64,000 bases of DNA, taken from Bradyrhizobium sp. KBS0727. GTDB lineage: Bacteria; Pseudomonadota; Alphaproteobacteria; Rhizobiales; Xanthobacteraceae. Below, in pieces: positions 52,644 through 61,646 of the stretch (the first letter of the stretch is position 1; each line of letters starts with the position of its first letter). A model generated the notes under the pieces. That model ran no database searches. It saw only the letters and a program-made list of their open reading frames with translations, and had not been told where the DNA came from. Location of the stretch: the NCBI RefSeq assembly GCF_005937885.2, contig NZ_CP042176.1, forward strand, positions 1,607,501-1,671,500, written 5' to 3'. Position numbers and translations under genes: made by a program.

Positions 52644-52955
52644 GTGTTTCAGTCGGTGAAGCGTCAGCGTGAGTATCAGGGCTATCGCCCCAGCACACCG
52701 GAGCCGGAAAGTTCCGGAAGCTCGATGCCGATCCTGATCGGCGCCGCCATGATCGCCGCGGCCATCCTGTTGTCGACGCTGATCAGTGCGCTCGGCAGCC
52801 GTTATGTTGGCATCGAAAGTCCTACCGAGGAGACCGCATGGCTGGTCGATCGCCTCACCGGCAGCATCTATCGATGCCAGGCGTCGGAACGCGGCCGGGC
52901 CTCCTGCGACGCCACGATCGCGACCGGCAGCATTCCGGAGCGGGCCAAGCATTGA
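52644..52955 (+). CDS. Small single-span membrane protein
   Basis: A 103-residue protein from the GTG at 52644. It has a polar N-terminus rich in Gln, Arg and Ser (KRQREYQGYRPSTPEPESSG), one transmembrane helix (about residues 32-54, MPILIGAAMIAAAILLSTLI), and a C-terminal domain with two cysteines (YRCQASERGRASC) and the phrase WLVDRLTGSIYRC. The longer ATG start at 52530 lacks a ribosome site. I do not recognise the family. The C-terminal part is probably periplasmic. Confidence 0.55.
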   Translation: MFQSVKRQREYQGYRPSTPEPESSGSSMPILIGAAMIAAAILLSTLISALGSRYVGIESPTEETAWLVDRLTGSIYRCQASERGRASCDATIATGSIPERAKH

Positions 52956-53038
52956 GGTGCAGGAATTGAGGTGACTCGCTTGACGGGTGCCTGATTCCGG
53001 ACTCCTCACGGGCGCGAATCCGACTACATTGCCGCGCG

Positions 53039-54235
53039 ATGCCCCGCGCGACCGAACCCCTTCCCCTGACCAAAGCCCGTGCGCGGCGGATCTGGCTCCG
53101 CGCCCAGCGGCTCGATACGCCTGTGCCATTCGGCGACGGGCCGCAGGCGACGGCGGCGGCGGTCGAGCATCTCGGCTATGTGCAGATCGACACCATCAAC
53201 GTGATCGAACGCTGCCACCACCATATTCTCTATAGTCGTATCCCCGCCTATACCCGTGCGGATCTGCGCGCGGCCCAGAGCGCCGACAAAAGCGTGTTCG
53301 AATACTGGACGCATGCGCTGTCTTACGTGCCGGCGAAGGATTTCCGCTTCTTCGTCGCGTCGATGAAGCTGCACAAGCGCGAAGGCCACCGCTGGTTCGC
53401 TTCCGTGAAGCCTGAGGACACCCGCAAGGTGATGCGGCTGCTGCGGCGCGACGGGGCGCTCACCATCCGCGACATCGAGGACGACGTGCTGACGGAGAAG
53501 GAGCATCTGTGGCAGAGCCGCAAGCCGTCGAAGCGGGCGCTGCAGCTCGCCTTCTATACCGGCGAGGTGACGATCTCCGAACGCACCGGCATGCTCAAGA
53601 CCTATGACCTGACGGCGCGGCATTTCGGCTGGGACCGGCCGCCAAGGCCGGCTTCGGCGGCCGAGACCACGGCCTATCTGCTCGACCGCGCGCTGCGTTC
53701 GCAGGGCCTGGTCAGCCTGGATTCGATCTGCCATCTCGATGCGCCGAGCAAGGCCGCGATCCGTCGCCTGATCGAAGCGCGGGTGCGGCGCAAGGAATTG
53801 ACGCCGGTTGCACTGGAAGGCGCCGGTAAGCAGGAGCATTGGGCCAAGCCCGAAATAATTGAGTCCGAGGTGCTGGAGCCGGACGTAGCGGTGCCGGCAG
53901 GCGAGGGCGATGCCGGCCTCGTGCATATTCTGTCGCCGTTCGATCCCCTGATCATCCAGCGCAAGCGCACCGAACTGTTCTTCGGCTACGGCCACCGTTT
54001 CGAGGCCTATGTGCCCAAGGCAAAGCGCGTATTCGGCTATTTTGCGCTGCCGGTGCTGGTCGGCGACGACATCGTCGCCGCGATCGACCTCAAGACCGAC
54101 CGGCAGAACCGGAAATTGCTGATGCAGAAATGGAACTGGGTCGGCAAGGGCACCGCGCGCGGTGGCGCCAAGCTCTACAAACGCCGCATCGAGGAAGAGC
54201 TGGACCGGTTCGAGCGGTTTCAGTTGGCGGAGTGA
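53039..54235 (+). CDS. YcaQ-like winged-helix DNA glycosylase family protein
   Basis: A 398-residue member of the HTH_42/YcaQ family, whose characterised members remove interstrand crosslinks and alkylated bases from DNA. It shows LGYVQIDTINVIERCHHH (with the QxD catalytic region), FEYWTHALSYVP and GKGTARGGAKLYKRR at the end. The fold has several winged helices. No other repair genes lie beside it. The start ATG has no strong ribosome site. Confidence 0.82.
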   Translation: MPRATEPLPLTKARARRIWLRAQRLDTPVPFGDGPQATAAAVEHLGYVQIDTINVIERCHHHILYSRIPAYTRADLRAAQSADKSVFEYWTHALSYVPAKDFRFFVASMKLHKREGHRWFASVKPEDTRKVMRLLRRDGALTIRDIEDDVLTEKEHLWQSRKPSKRALQLAFYTGEVTISERTGMLKTYDLTARHFGWDRPPRPASAAETTAYLLDRALRSQGLVSLDSICHLDAPSKAAIRRLIEARVRRKELTPVALEGAGKQEHWAKPEIIESEVLEPDVAVPAGEGDAGLVHILSPFDPLIIQRKRTELFFGYGHRFEAYVPKAKRVFGYFALPVLVGDDIVAAIDLKTDRQNRKLLMQKWNWVGKGTARGGAKLYKRRIEEELDRFERFQLAE

Positions 54236-54303
54236 GGCGCCCGGTATTCCTCCATCGCTCCGCGCGCGTAGTCCTACGGGAAAGGCCAGCCCCCCAGCAA
54301 CGG

Positions 54304-54332
54304 AATGCCCGCGTTGCGCCAGCGCGGGCATT
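54304..54332 (+). terminator. Hairpin after the YcaQ-like gene
   Basis: AATGCCCGCG (54304-54313) pairs with CGCGGGCATT (54323-54332) across a nine-base loop, with AACGG/CCGTT pairing outside. No strong T-tract follows, so termination is inferred mainly from position. Confidence 0.5.
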
Positions 54333-54399
54333 CGCCGTTGCCAGAAGCGAAAGCACTCGGTAATCCCTTAGGCACAAGAAACCTCGGGGGGAGAAACCA

Positions 54400-55722
54400 A
54401 TGAGCCAATCCAGTACGCTTGCCACCACGCTTGCGAAGAGCGAGATCGAGACGTCCACCATCCGCGCCATTTCGTGGCGCCTGATTCCGTTCCTGGTGCT
54501 GGCCTATTTCTTTTCCTACCTCGACCGCGTCAATCTCGGTTTCGCCGCGCTGACGATGAACGCCGAGCTCAAGTTCACGCCGCTGATCTTCGCCTGGGGC
54601 GCCGGCATCTTCTTCATCGGCTATTTCATCTTCGAGGTGCCGAGCAACCTGGCGCTGGAAAAATTCGGCGCCAGCCGCTGGATCGCCCGGATCATGGTGA
54701 CCTGGGGCATCATCTCGGCGGCGATGGCGCTGGTAAGCGGCGAGACGAGCTTCTACGTGCTGCGCTTCCTGCTCGGCGTCGCCGAAGCCGGCTTCTTTCC
54801 CGGCATCATCCTCTATCTGACCTATTGGTATCCGGCGGAATATCGCGCGCGGTTTCTCGCGGCATTCGCGATTGCCGTTCCCGTCTCGACCGTGATCGGC
54901 GCGCCGGTCTCCGGCCTGCTGCTCGGGCTCGACGGCGCCATGGGGCTGAAGGGATGGCAGTGGCTGTTCATCATCGAAGGCATCCCCTCGGTGCTGCTCG
55001 GCATCGTCACCTGGTTCTATCTCACCGACAAGCCGGAGAAGGCCGACTGGCTGTCATCAGAGCAGAAGGCGTGGCTCGCGGCAAAGCTGCAGGCCGAAAC
55101 TGCGACCAAGCAGGCCGCCAGCCACATGACGCTCGGGCAGGCGTTGTCCTCGGGCAAGGTGATCGCGCTGAGCCTGATCTATTTCGGCTTCGTCGGCGCG
55201 CTGTACGGCATGCAGTTCTGGCTGCCGCAGATCGTCAAAGCGTTCGGCCTCACCAACGCGCAGACCGGCTTCGTCACCGCGATCCCCTATCTGTTCGGCA
55301 CCATCGCGATGATCCTGTGGGCGCGGCATTCCGACGCCAGCCGCGAGCGCGTCGCCCATGTCGGCGGGCCGTTGCTGCTCACGGCGGTGGCGCTCGGCGC
55401 TTCCAGCTACATCACCGACCCGACCACGACCATGATCGTGCTGACGGTGGCGGCGATCGGCGTGTTCTGCACCTTTGCGGTGTTCTGGACGCTGCCGACC
55501 GCGTGGCTGTCCGGCACCGCGGCCGCAGGCGCGATCGCGCTGATCAATTCGGTCGGCAACCTCGCGGGCTTTGGCGGACCCTACATCGTCGGCTGGATCA
55601 AGGATGCAACCGGGAGCACGTCAACTGGCCTCCTGGTGCTGTCGCTGTTGCCGCTCGCGGCTGGGCTATTGGTGTTCCTCGGCGGCCACGACACCAAGAC
55701 CGAGTTCGCCACGGCGAAGTGA
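54400..55722 (+). CDS. MFS transporter, anion:cation symporter type
   Basis: A 440-residue major facilitator with 12 predicted membrane helices. It fits the anion:cation symporter branch (tartrate, phthalate, hexuronate carriers): FFSYLDRVNLGFAALTMN in the first loop, FEVPSNLALEKFGASRWIAR and FLLGVAEAGFFPGIILYLTYW. It stands alone, with GGGGGAG before the ATG, so its substrate is unknown but is likely an organic anion. Confidence 0.88.
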   Translation: MSQSSTLATTLAKSEIETSTIRAISWRLIPFLVLAYFFSYLDRVNLGFAALTMNAELKFTPLIFAWGAGIFFIGYFIFEVPSNLALEKFGASRWIARIMVTWGIISAAMALVSGETSFYVLRFLLGVAEAGFFPGIILYLTYWYPAEYRARFLAAFAIAVPVSTVIGAPVSGLLLGLDGAMGLKGWQWLFIIEGIPSVLLGIVTWFYLTDKPEKADWLSSEQKAWLAAKLQAETATKQAASHMTLGQALSSGKVIALSLIYFGFVGALYGMQFWLPQIVKAFGLTNAQTGFVTAIPYLFGTIAMILWARHSDASRERVAHVGGPLLLTAVALGASSYITDPTTTMIVLTVAAIGVFCTFAVFWTLPTAWLSGTAAAGAIALINSVGNLAGFGGPYIVGWIKDATGSTSTGLLVLSLLPLAAGLLVFLGGHDTKTEFATAK

Positions 55723-55761
55723 CGGGCGGCCGGCTGGCCCGGGACTCAAAATCGCGAAAAC

Positions 55762-55783
55762 AACCCCATGCAAAGTAGGGGTT
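55762..55783. repeat. Short hairpin in the gap before the RND operon
   Basis: AACCCC (55762-55767) and GGGGTT (55778-55783) pair over a ten-base loop. It may terminate the MFS gene. The flanking CAAAATCGCGAAAACAA is unusually A-rich for the region and has the look of a dispersed repeat, but no second copy occurs in this window. Confidence 0.35.
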
Positions 55784-55894
55784 GGCGTCGCCGCACCCAA
55801 AACCACAAGATCTAGCGTAGCCGGGTGCGTCGGCCGCGTCTGAGACCCCGCGAACCACTCCCTAACCCCGGTTTCCGATCACGAACTCATGATC

Positions 55895-55920
55895 ACTGAC
55901 GAATATTGACATTCGTCAGT
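55895..55920. promoter_or_regulatory. Operator of the RND efflux operon
   Basis: Perfect inverted arms ACTGACGAAT (55895-55904) and ATTCGTCAGT (55911-55920) are separated by six bases. A TTGACA (55906-55911) lies across the centre and could be the -35 element. It is 42 bases before the adaptor start. The TetR gene at the end of this operon is the natural candidate to bind it. Confidence 0.7.
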
Positions 55921-55962
55921 TAGTATTCGACACTCTTCATCAGATCCGCGATGGAGAGGCCG

Positions 55963-57069
55963 ATGTTCGCCCGTTCGATTTTTTCCAGCTATTACAGGCT
56001 CTTGACCGGGGCTGCGTTGGCCCTGGCGGTATTTGCGCTGACCGGCTGCAATGAAAAAGCGGCCGAGGTGGCGGCGCCCGGGCGCCCGGTTCTGGTCGCG
56101 ACCGTGCATTACGAGGCGGAGACGCCGGAGCGCAGTTTCGTCGGCACCATCAAGCCCCGGATCGAGACCGACATGGGCTTTCGGGTCCCCGGCAAGGTAG
56201 CAAAGCGCCTGGTCGAGGTCGGCCAGACCGTCGACGTCGGCCAGCCGCTCGCCACCCTCGATGAGGTCGATCTGAAGCTGCAGGCCGAGCAGGCCGTGGC
56301 CGAATTCACCGCCGCGACCGGCGTGCTGGCCCAGGCCGGTGCCGCCGAACAGCGCGCCAAGGATCTGCGTGCCAAGGGCTGGACCACGGATGCGCAGATG
56401 GATTCGAGCCGCGCTGCCGCCGACGAGGCCCGTGCGCGCCTCAACCGCGCCGAGCGCTCGGTCGAGCTGACCAAGAACTCGCTCTCTTATGCCACGCTGG
56501 TCGCCGACACCCGCGGCGTCGTCACCGCGACCCTGGTCGATCCCGGCCAGGTCGTGGCCTCCGGCCAGACCGCGATCCGTGTAGCGCGCTTTGCCGAGAA
56601 GGAAGCCGTGGTTGCGATCCCCGAGACGCTGGTCGGGCGCGCCAAGGACGGCACGGCCACGGTGACGCTGTGGTCGGATGCCGACAAGAAGTACGCCGCG
56701 AAGCTGCGCGAGGTGGCACCCTCAGCCGATCCCGCGACGCGGACTTTTCTCGCCAAATTCTCGCTGCCCGAGGCCGGCGACAAGGTCTCGCTCGGCATGA
56801 CTGCGACGCTGACCCTGTCCGATCCCGCCACCGAGCGCGTGGCACGGCTGCCGCTGTCGGCGTTGTTCAGCCAGGGCAGCGAACCTTCGCTCTACATCGT
56901 CGGCGATTCCGGCGAAGTGGTGCTGAAGCCGGTCACGGTGAAATCCTATGAAAGCAATTCCGTCGTGATCACCGGCGGCGTCCCTGAAGGCGCGAAGGTC
57001 GTCGCCCTCGGTGTGCAGAAACTCGATCCGGCCCAGAAGGTCCGGGTCGTTTCGTCGCTGTCGTTCTAA
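55963..57069 (+). CDS. RND efflux periplasmic adaptor (HlyD/AcrA family)
   Basis: A 368-residue membrane-fusion protein. The signal sequence ends in a lipobox-like ALTGCNEK with a cysteine at about residue 29, suggesting a lipid anchor. The hairpin and lipoyl regions follow, with FVGTIKPRIETDMGFRVPGKV, then the beta-barrel domain. The ATG at 55963 is preceded by GAGAGG; the ATG at 55951 has no ribosome site. It links the inner-membrane pump to an outer-membrane channel that is not encoded here. Confidence 0.92.
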   Translation: MFARSIFSSYYRLLTGAALALAVFALTGCNEKAAEVAAPGRPVLVATVHYEAETPERSFVGTIKPRIETDMGFRVPGKVAKRLVEVGQTVDVGQPLATLDEVDLKLQAEQAVAEFTAATGVLAQAGAAEQRAKDLRAKGWTTDAQMDSSRAAADEARARLNRAERSVELTKNSLSYATLVADTRGVVTATLVDPGQVVASGQTAIRVARFAEKEAVVAIPETLVGRAKDGTATVTLWSDADKKYAAKLREVAPSADPATRTFLAKFSLPEAGDKVSLGMTATLTLSDPATERVARLPLSALFSQGSEPSLYIVGDSGEVVLKPVTVKSYESNSVVITGGVPEGAKVVALGVQKLDPAQKVRVVSSLSF

Positions 57070-57093
57070 GCCTGACTATCATCGGAGGGTGAC

Positions 57094-60000
57094 ATGAAGC
57101 GCTTCAATCTCTCGGGCTGGGCGGTAAGCCATCCGACCTTGATCCTGTTCCTGATGATCGCGCTGGGTGCAGCCGGCTTCGTCTCCTACCAGAAGCTCGG
57201 CCGCGCCGAGGATCCGTTCTTTACGGTGAAGGTGGTCAACGTCTCGGCGATCTGGCCCGGCGCCACCGCCCAGGAAATGCAGACCCAGGTCGCCGATCCG
57301 ATCGAGAAGAAGCTGCAGGAACTGCCGTTCTTCGAGAAGGTGCAGACCTATTCCAAGCCGGCGTTCACGGCGATGCAGGTCACCTTCAAGGATTCGACCC
57401 CGCCCAAGGACGTGCCCTATCTGTTTTACCTGCTGCGCAAGAAGCTTGCCGACGTGCAGGGCCAGTTGCCGACGGGCCTGCTCGGCCCGGTCGTCAACGA
57501 CGAGTTCTCCGACGTCGATTCGATCCTCTACATGATGACCGGCGACGGCGCCGATTACGCGCAGTTGAAGAAGACCGCCGAAGGCATGCGCCAGCGGCTG
57601 TTGAAGGTGCCCGGAGTCACCAAGGTCGACCTCTATGGCACCCAGGACGAGCGCATCTATGTCGAATTCTCGCACGCCAAGCTGGCGACGCTCGGCATCA
57701 CGCCGCAGGCGCTGTTCGATTCGCTGGCCAAGCAGAACAACGTGACCCCGGCCGGCACCGTCGAAACCTCGTCGCAGCGCGTGCCGCTGCGCGTCACCGG
57801 CGCGCTCGACGGCGTCAAGGCGGTGGCCGAAACGCCGGTCGAAAGCAACGGCCGCGTGTTCCGTCTGGGCGACATCGCGACCGTCACCCATGGCTATGTC
57901 GATCCGCCGACCTTCATCGCCCGTCAGGAGGGCAAGCCCGCGCTCGGCATCGGCGTCGTCACCACCCGCGGCGCCAACATCCTCGAGCTCGGCAAGGACG
58001 TCGAGAAGGCGGTCGCGGAGTTCATGGCTGCGGTGCCGCAGGGCATCAATGTCGATCAGATTGCCGACCAGCCGAAGGTGGTCGAGCGCGCGGTCGGCGA
58101 GTTCGTGCATTCCTTCATCGAGGCGCTCGCGATCGTGCTGTTCGTCTCGTTTGTCGCGCTCGGCTGGCGCACCGGTATCGTGGTGGCGGCCTCGGTGCCG
58201 CTGGTGCTGGCGATCGTCTTCATCGTCATGAATGCGATGTCGCTCGATCTGCACCGGATCACGCTCGGCGCGCTGATCATCGCGCTCGGCCTGTTGGTCG
58301 ACGACGCCATCATTGCCGTCGAGATGATGGTGGTGAAAATGGAACAGGGCTGGGACCGCGTGCACGCGGCGTCCTTTGCCTGGGAATCAACCGCGTTTCC
58401 GATGCTCACGGGGACGCTGGTCACGGCCGCTGGCTTCCTCCCCATCGGCTTTGCCAATTCGGCGGTCGGCGAATATGCCGGCGGCATCTTCTGGATCGTG
58501 GCGATCGCGCTGGTCGCCTCCTGGTTCGTCGCGGTGATCTTCACGCCCTATATCGGCGTCAAGCTGTTGCCGAACATCAAGGTCCACCACAACCACGATC
58601 CGCACGCGGTCTACGAGACCCGGATGTATCGCGGCCTGCGCCGCGTGGTACAGTGGTGCGTCGATCACCGCGTCAAGGTGGTGCTGGCGACCGTTGGCGT
58701 GTTCGTGCTCTCGATCGTCGGCTTCGGCCATGTCCAGCAGCAGTTCTTCCCGCTGTCGGAACGTCCCGAACTGTTCCTGCAACTGCGCCTGCCCGAGGGC
58801 ACCGCCTTCAACGTCACGGAAAAGTCCGTCAAGAAGGCCGAAGCGCTGCTGAAGGGCGACAAGGATATCGCGACCTACACCTCCTATATCGGCCAGGGCT
58901 CGCCGCGGTTCTGGCTCGGCCTCAATCCGCAACTGCCGAACGAGGCCTTTGCCGAGATCGTGATCGTCTCCAAGGACGTCGAGGCCCGCGAGCGGATCAA
59001 GGCGCGGCTGGAGAAGGCGGTCAATGAAGGCGAACTGACCGAGGCGCGGGTGCGCGTCGATCGCTTCAATTTCGGCCCGCCGGTCGGCTTCCCGGTCCAG
59101 TTCCGCGTCATCGGCCCCGATCCCAACACGGTGCGCGACATCGCCTACAAGGTGCGCGACGTGATGCGGCAGAACGACAAGACCAAGGACGTGCAGCTCG
59201 ACTGGAACGAGCAGTCGCCTTACCTGAAACTGGTCGTGGACCAGGACCGTGCCCGCGCGCTCGGCCTCACCCCGCAGGACGTCTCGCAGGCGCTCGCCAT
59301 GCTGATCTCGGGCGCGCCGGTCACCACCATTCGCGACGGCATCGAGAAGGTCGGCGTGATCGCGCGCGCGGTGCCGTCCGAACGGCTCGATCTCGGCCGC
59401 GTCGGTGACCTCACGGTGACGTCACGCAACGGTGTTGCGGTGCCGCTGCAGCAGATCGCCAGGATCGAGTATGACCACGAGGACCCGATCCTGTGGCGGC
59501 GTAACCGCGACATGGCGATCACCGTGCGCAGCGACGTCGTCGACGGCGTGCAGGCGCCCGACGTCACCAGCCAGATCTCGCCGAAGCTGCAGGAAATCCG
59601 CGATCACCTCGAGCCGGCCTACCGGATCGAAGCGGGCGGCGCGTTCGAGGAATCCGCCAAGGGCAACGCCTCGATCTTCGTGCTGTTTCCGCTGATGGTA
59701 CTGGTCATGCTGACGCTGCTGATGATCCAGTTGCAGAGCTTCTCGCGCCTGATCCTGGTGTTCCTGACCGCGCCGCTCGGCATCGTCGGTGCTTCGCTCG
59801 GGCTCAATGTCGCCAACCAGCCGTTCGGCTTCGTGGCGCTGCTCGGGCTGATCGCGCTGGCCGGCATGATCATGCGCAATGCGGTGATCCTGGTGGACCA
59901 GATCGAGTCCGACGTCGCCTACGGCCTGACGCGCCGGGAAGCCATCGTCGAAGCCACCGTCCGGCGTGCCCGGCCGGTGGTGCTGACGGCGCTGGCCGCG

Positions 60001-60249
60001 ATCCTTGCCATGATCCCGCTGTCGCGCTCCGCCTTCTGGGGACCGATGGCGATCACCATCATGGGTGGTTTGTTTGTTGCAACCTTCCTGACCTTGCTGT
60101 ACCTGCCGGGCCTCTACGCGCTCTGGTTCCGCAAGAGCCTGGAAGAAAGCGGCCCGGTCGAACAGCCCGATCTTGCGCCGCAGCATCAGGGCAAGGGTCT
60201 GGTAGCTACGCCTCCGCTCGCATTTCCGCTTGCCGATGCGGCGGAATAA
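57094..60249 (+). CDS. RND family multidrug efflux permease
   Basis: A 1051-residue resistance-nodulation-division pump with 12 transmembrane helices in two repeats. It has the first-helix pattern NLSGWAVSHPTLILFLMIAL, a proton-relay region LGLLVDDAIIAVEMMV in helix 4 (two adjacent Asp) and a second half with LIALAGMIMRNAVILVDQIE. The length and motifs fit the CusA/MexF-AcrB superfamily hydrophobic efflux class. It is the second gene of the operon, 24 bases after the adaptor. Confidence 0.95.
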   Translation: MKRFNLSGWAVSHPTLILFLMIALGAAGFVSYQKLGRAEDPFFTVKVVNVSAIWPGATAQEMQTQVADPIEKKLQELPFFEKVQTYSKPAFTAMQVTFKDSTPPKDVPYLFYLLRKKLADVQGQLPTGLLGPVVNDEFSDVDSILYMMTGDGADYAQLKKTAEGMRQRLLKVPGVTKVDLYGTQDERIYVEFSHAKLATLGITPQALFDSLAKQNNVTPAGTVETSSQRVPLRVTGALDGVKAVAETPVESNGRVFRLGDIATVTHGYVDPPTFIARQEGKPALGIGVVTTRGANILELGKDVEKAVAEFMAAVPQGINVDQIADQPKVVERAVGEFVHSFIEALAIVLFVSFVALGWRTGIVVAASVPLVLAIVFIVMNAMSLDLHRITLGALIIALGLLVDDAIIAVEMMVVKMEQGWDRVHAASFAWESTAFPMLTGTLVTAAGFLPIGFANSAVGEYAGGIFWIVAIALVASWFVAVIFTPYIGVKLLPNIKVHHNHDPHAVYETRMYRGLRRVVQWCVDHRVKVVLATVGVFVLSIVGFGHVQQQFFPLSERPELFLQLRLPEGTAFNVTEKSVKKAEALLKGDKDIATYTSYIGQGSPRFWLGLNPQLPNEAFAEIVIVSKDVEARERIKARLEKAVNEGELTEARVRVDRFNFGPPVGFPVQFRVIGPDPNTVRDIAYKVRDVMRQNDKTKDVQLDWNEQSPYLKLVVDQDRARALGLTPQDVSQALAMLISGAPVTTIRDGIEKVGVIARAVPSERLDLGRVGDLTVTSRNGVAVPLQQIARIEYDHEDPILWRRNRDMAITVRSDVVDGVQAPDVTSQISPKLQEIRDHLEPAYRIEAGGAFEESAKGNASIFVLFPLMVLVMLTLLMIQLQSFSRLILVFLTAPLGIVGASLGLNVANQPFGFVALLGLIALAGMIMRNAVILVDQIESDVAYGLTRREAIVEATVRRARPVVLTALAAILAMIPLSRSAFWGPMAITIMGGLFVATFLTLLYLPGLYALWFRKSLEESGPVEQPDLAPQHQGKGLVATPPLAFPLADAAE

Positions 60250-60268
60250 TTGAAGATTGTGTTCTGAC

Positions 60269-60889
60269 ATGACGCTGATTTCGGAAAACATCGAAACCGA
60301 TACCCGGGAACGGATTCTCGTGGTGGCGGAGCGTCTGTTCCGGGTGATCGGCTACCAGAAGACCACGGTGGCCGACATCGCCAAGGAACTGCGGATGAGC
60401 CCGGCCAACGTCTATCGCTTCTTCGACTCGAAGAAGGCGATCCACGAAGGCGTGGCGCGCGGCCTGATGGGCGAGGTCGAGCAGGCCGCGCAGGCCATCG
60501 CGGCCACCGGCGGCCCGGCGGCCAGCCGCCTGCGCGAACTGATGACCTCGATCCACCACATGAATGCGGAACGCTATGTCGACGATTCCAAGTTGCATGA
60601 GATGGTCGAGATCGCGATGGAGGAGAGCTGGGACGTCTGCGTCGCCCATATGGAGCGGATCACCGGAACCATCGGCAGCGTGATAGCCGAAGGCGCAGCC
60701 TCCGGAGAGTTCGAGGTTACCGACGTGCCGTTGGCGGCGCTGTGCACCTGCACCGCGATGATGCGGTTCTTCCACCCGCAAATGATCGCCCAATGTGCCA
60801 ACAAGCCGGGCCCGTCGATCGACGAAATGATCGACTTTGTGATCGCGGGGCTGTCGCCGCGTGCTAAAGGGGTTGGCAAGGCGAAATAA
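60269..60889 (+). CDS. TetR/AcrR family regulator of the efflux operon
   Basis: A 206-residue regulator. The helix-turn-helix reads TTVADIAKELRMSPANVYRFF (about residues 33-52), and the C-terminal ligand domain is rich in Met and Cys (CTCTAMMRFFHP). The ATG at 60269 gives the usual N-terminus; a TTG at 60257 is an alternative. It lies at the end of the RND operon, 19 bases after the pump gene, so it would be made in step with the pump and repress it through the 26-base palindrome. Confidence 0.9.
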   Translation: MTLISENIETDTRERILVVAERLFRVIGYQKTTVADIAKELRMSPANVYRFFDSKKAIHEGVARGLMGEVEQAAQAIAATGGPAASRLRELMTSIHHMNAERYVDDSKLHEMVEIAMEESWDVCVAHMERITGTIGSVIAEGAASGEFEVTDVPLAALCTCTAMMRFFHPQMIAQCANKPGPSIDEMIDFVIAGLSPRAKGVGKAK

Positions 60890-60897
60890 CTTTGCCC

Positions 60898-60999
60898 GTC
60901 ATTCCGGGATGGTCCGAAGGACCAGACCCGGAATCTCGAGATTCCCCGATGTGCAATTGCACACCTGAGGTTCGATGCTTTGCATCGCCCCGGAATGAC
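60898..60999. repeat. Palindromic intergenic repeat (CCGGAAT type, copy 3, long form)
   Basis: Begins GTCATTCCGGGA and ends CCCCGGAATGAC, with inner GGTCC/GGACC, TCTCGAGA and GTGCAATTGCAC palindromes. It is the longest of the three CCGGAAT copies (about 102 bases) and folds into several arms. It separates the TetR gene from the flavin reductase gene. Confidence 0.72.
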
Positions 61000-61022
61000 A
61001 GACATCCCAAGGAATTCCCTGC

Positions 61023-61646
61023 GTGACCACCAAAGACCTGCACTACTACGAACCGAAGAACGGCCACGGCCTCAAGCACGACCCCTTCAACGCCATCATC
61101 GCGCCGCGCCCGATCGGGTGGATTTCGTCGCGGGACAGCAAGGGCAACGTCAACCTCGCGCCCTACAGCTTCTTCAATGGCTTTTGCTACGCGCCGCCGA
61201 TCATCGGCTTTTCCTCGACGTCCTGGAAGGACACCGTCCAGAACGTAAAGGACACCGGCGAATTCGTCTGGAATCTCGCCACCCTGGATCTGGCGAAGCA
61301 CATGAACGCGACGGCCGCCCATGTCGCGCCGGACGTCAGCGAATTCCAGATCTCAGGTCTGACGGCGGTGCCTGGCAAGCTCGTCAACGTGCCGCGGGTG
61401 GCTGAAAGCCCGGTTGCGTTCGAATGCAAGCTGACCCAGATCATCCAGTTGCAGGGCGCCAACGGTGAAAAGGCCAACGCCTGGCTGACGCTGGGTGAAG
61501 TCGTCGCCGTCCATATCGACAAGGCCATGATCAAGGACGGCGTCTATATAACTGCACTGGCTCGCCCGATCGTGCGCGCCGGCCGCCGCGGCGATTATTT
61601 CACGGTCAAGCCGGAAGACATGTTCGAGATGATTCGCCCGGATTGA
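61023..61646 (+). CDS. Flavin reductase family protein (FMN-binding split barrel)
   Basis: A 207-residue protein with the flavin-reductase-like barrel: IIAPRPIGWISSRDSKGNVN, NLAPYSFFNGFCYAPPIIGF and a C-terminal DYFTVKPEDMFEMIRPD. It may reduce free flavin for a monooxygenase or bind FMN as part of another enzyme. The GTG at 61023 has AAGGAA upstream. Its TGA directly abuts the convergent stop of the next gene (TGATCA). Confidence 0.87.
   Translation: MTTKDLHYYEPKNGHGLKHDPFNAIIAPRPIGWISSRDSKGNVNLAPYSFFNGFCYAPPIIGFSSTSWKDTVQNVKDTGEFVWNLATLDLAKHMNATAAHVAPDVSEFQISGLTAVPGKLVNVPRVAESPVAFECKLTQIIQLQGANGEKANAWLTLGEVVAVHIDKAMIKDGVYITALARPIVRAGRRGDYFTVKPEDMFEMIRPD

Noticed and set aside
57079..58365. 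Minus-strand frame over the start of the RND pump gene
   Set aside because: Antisense artefact of a strongly coding region.
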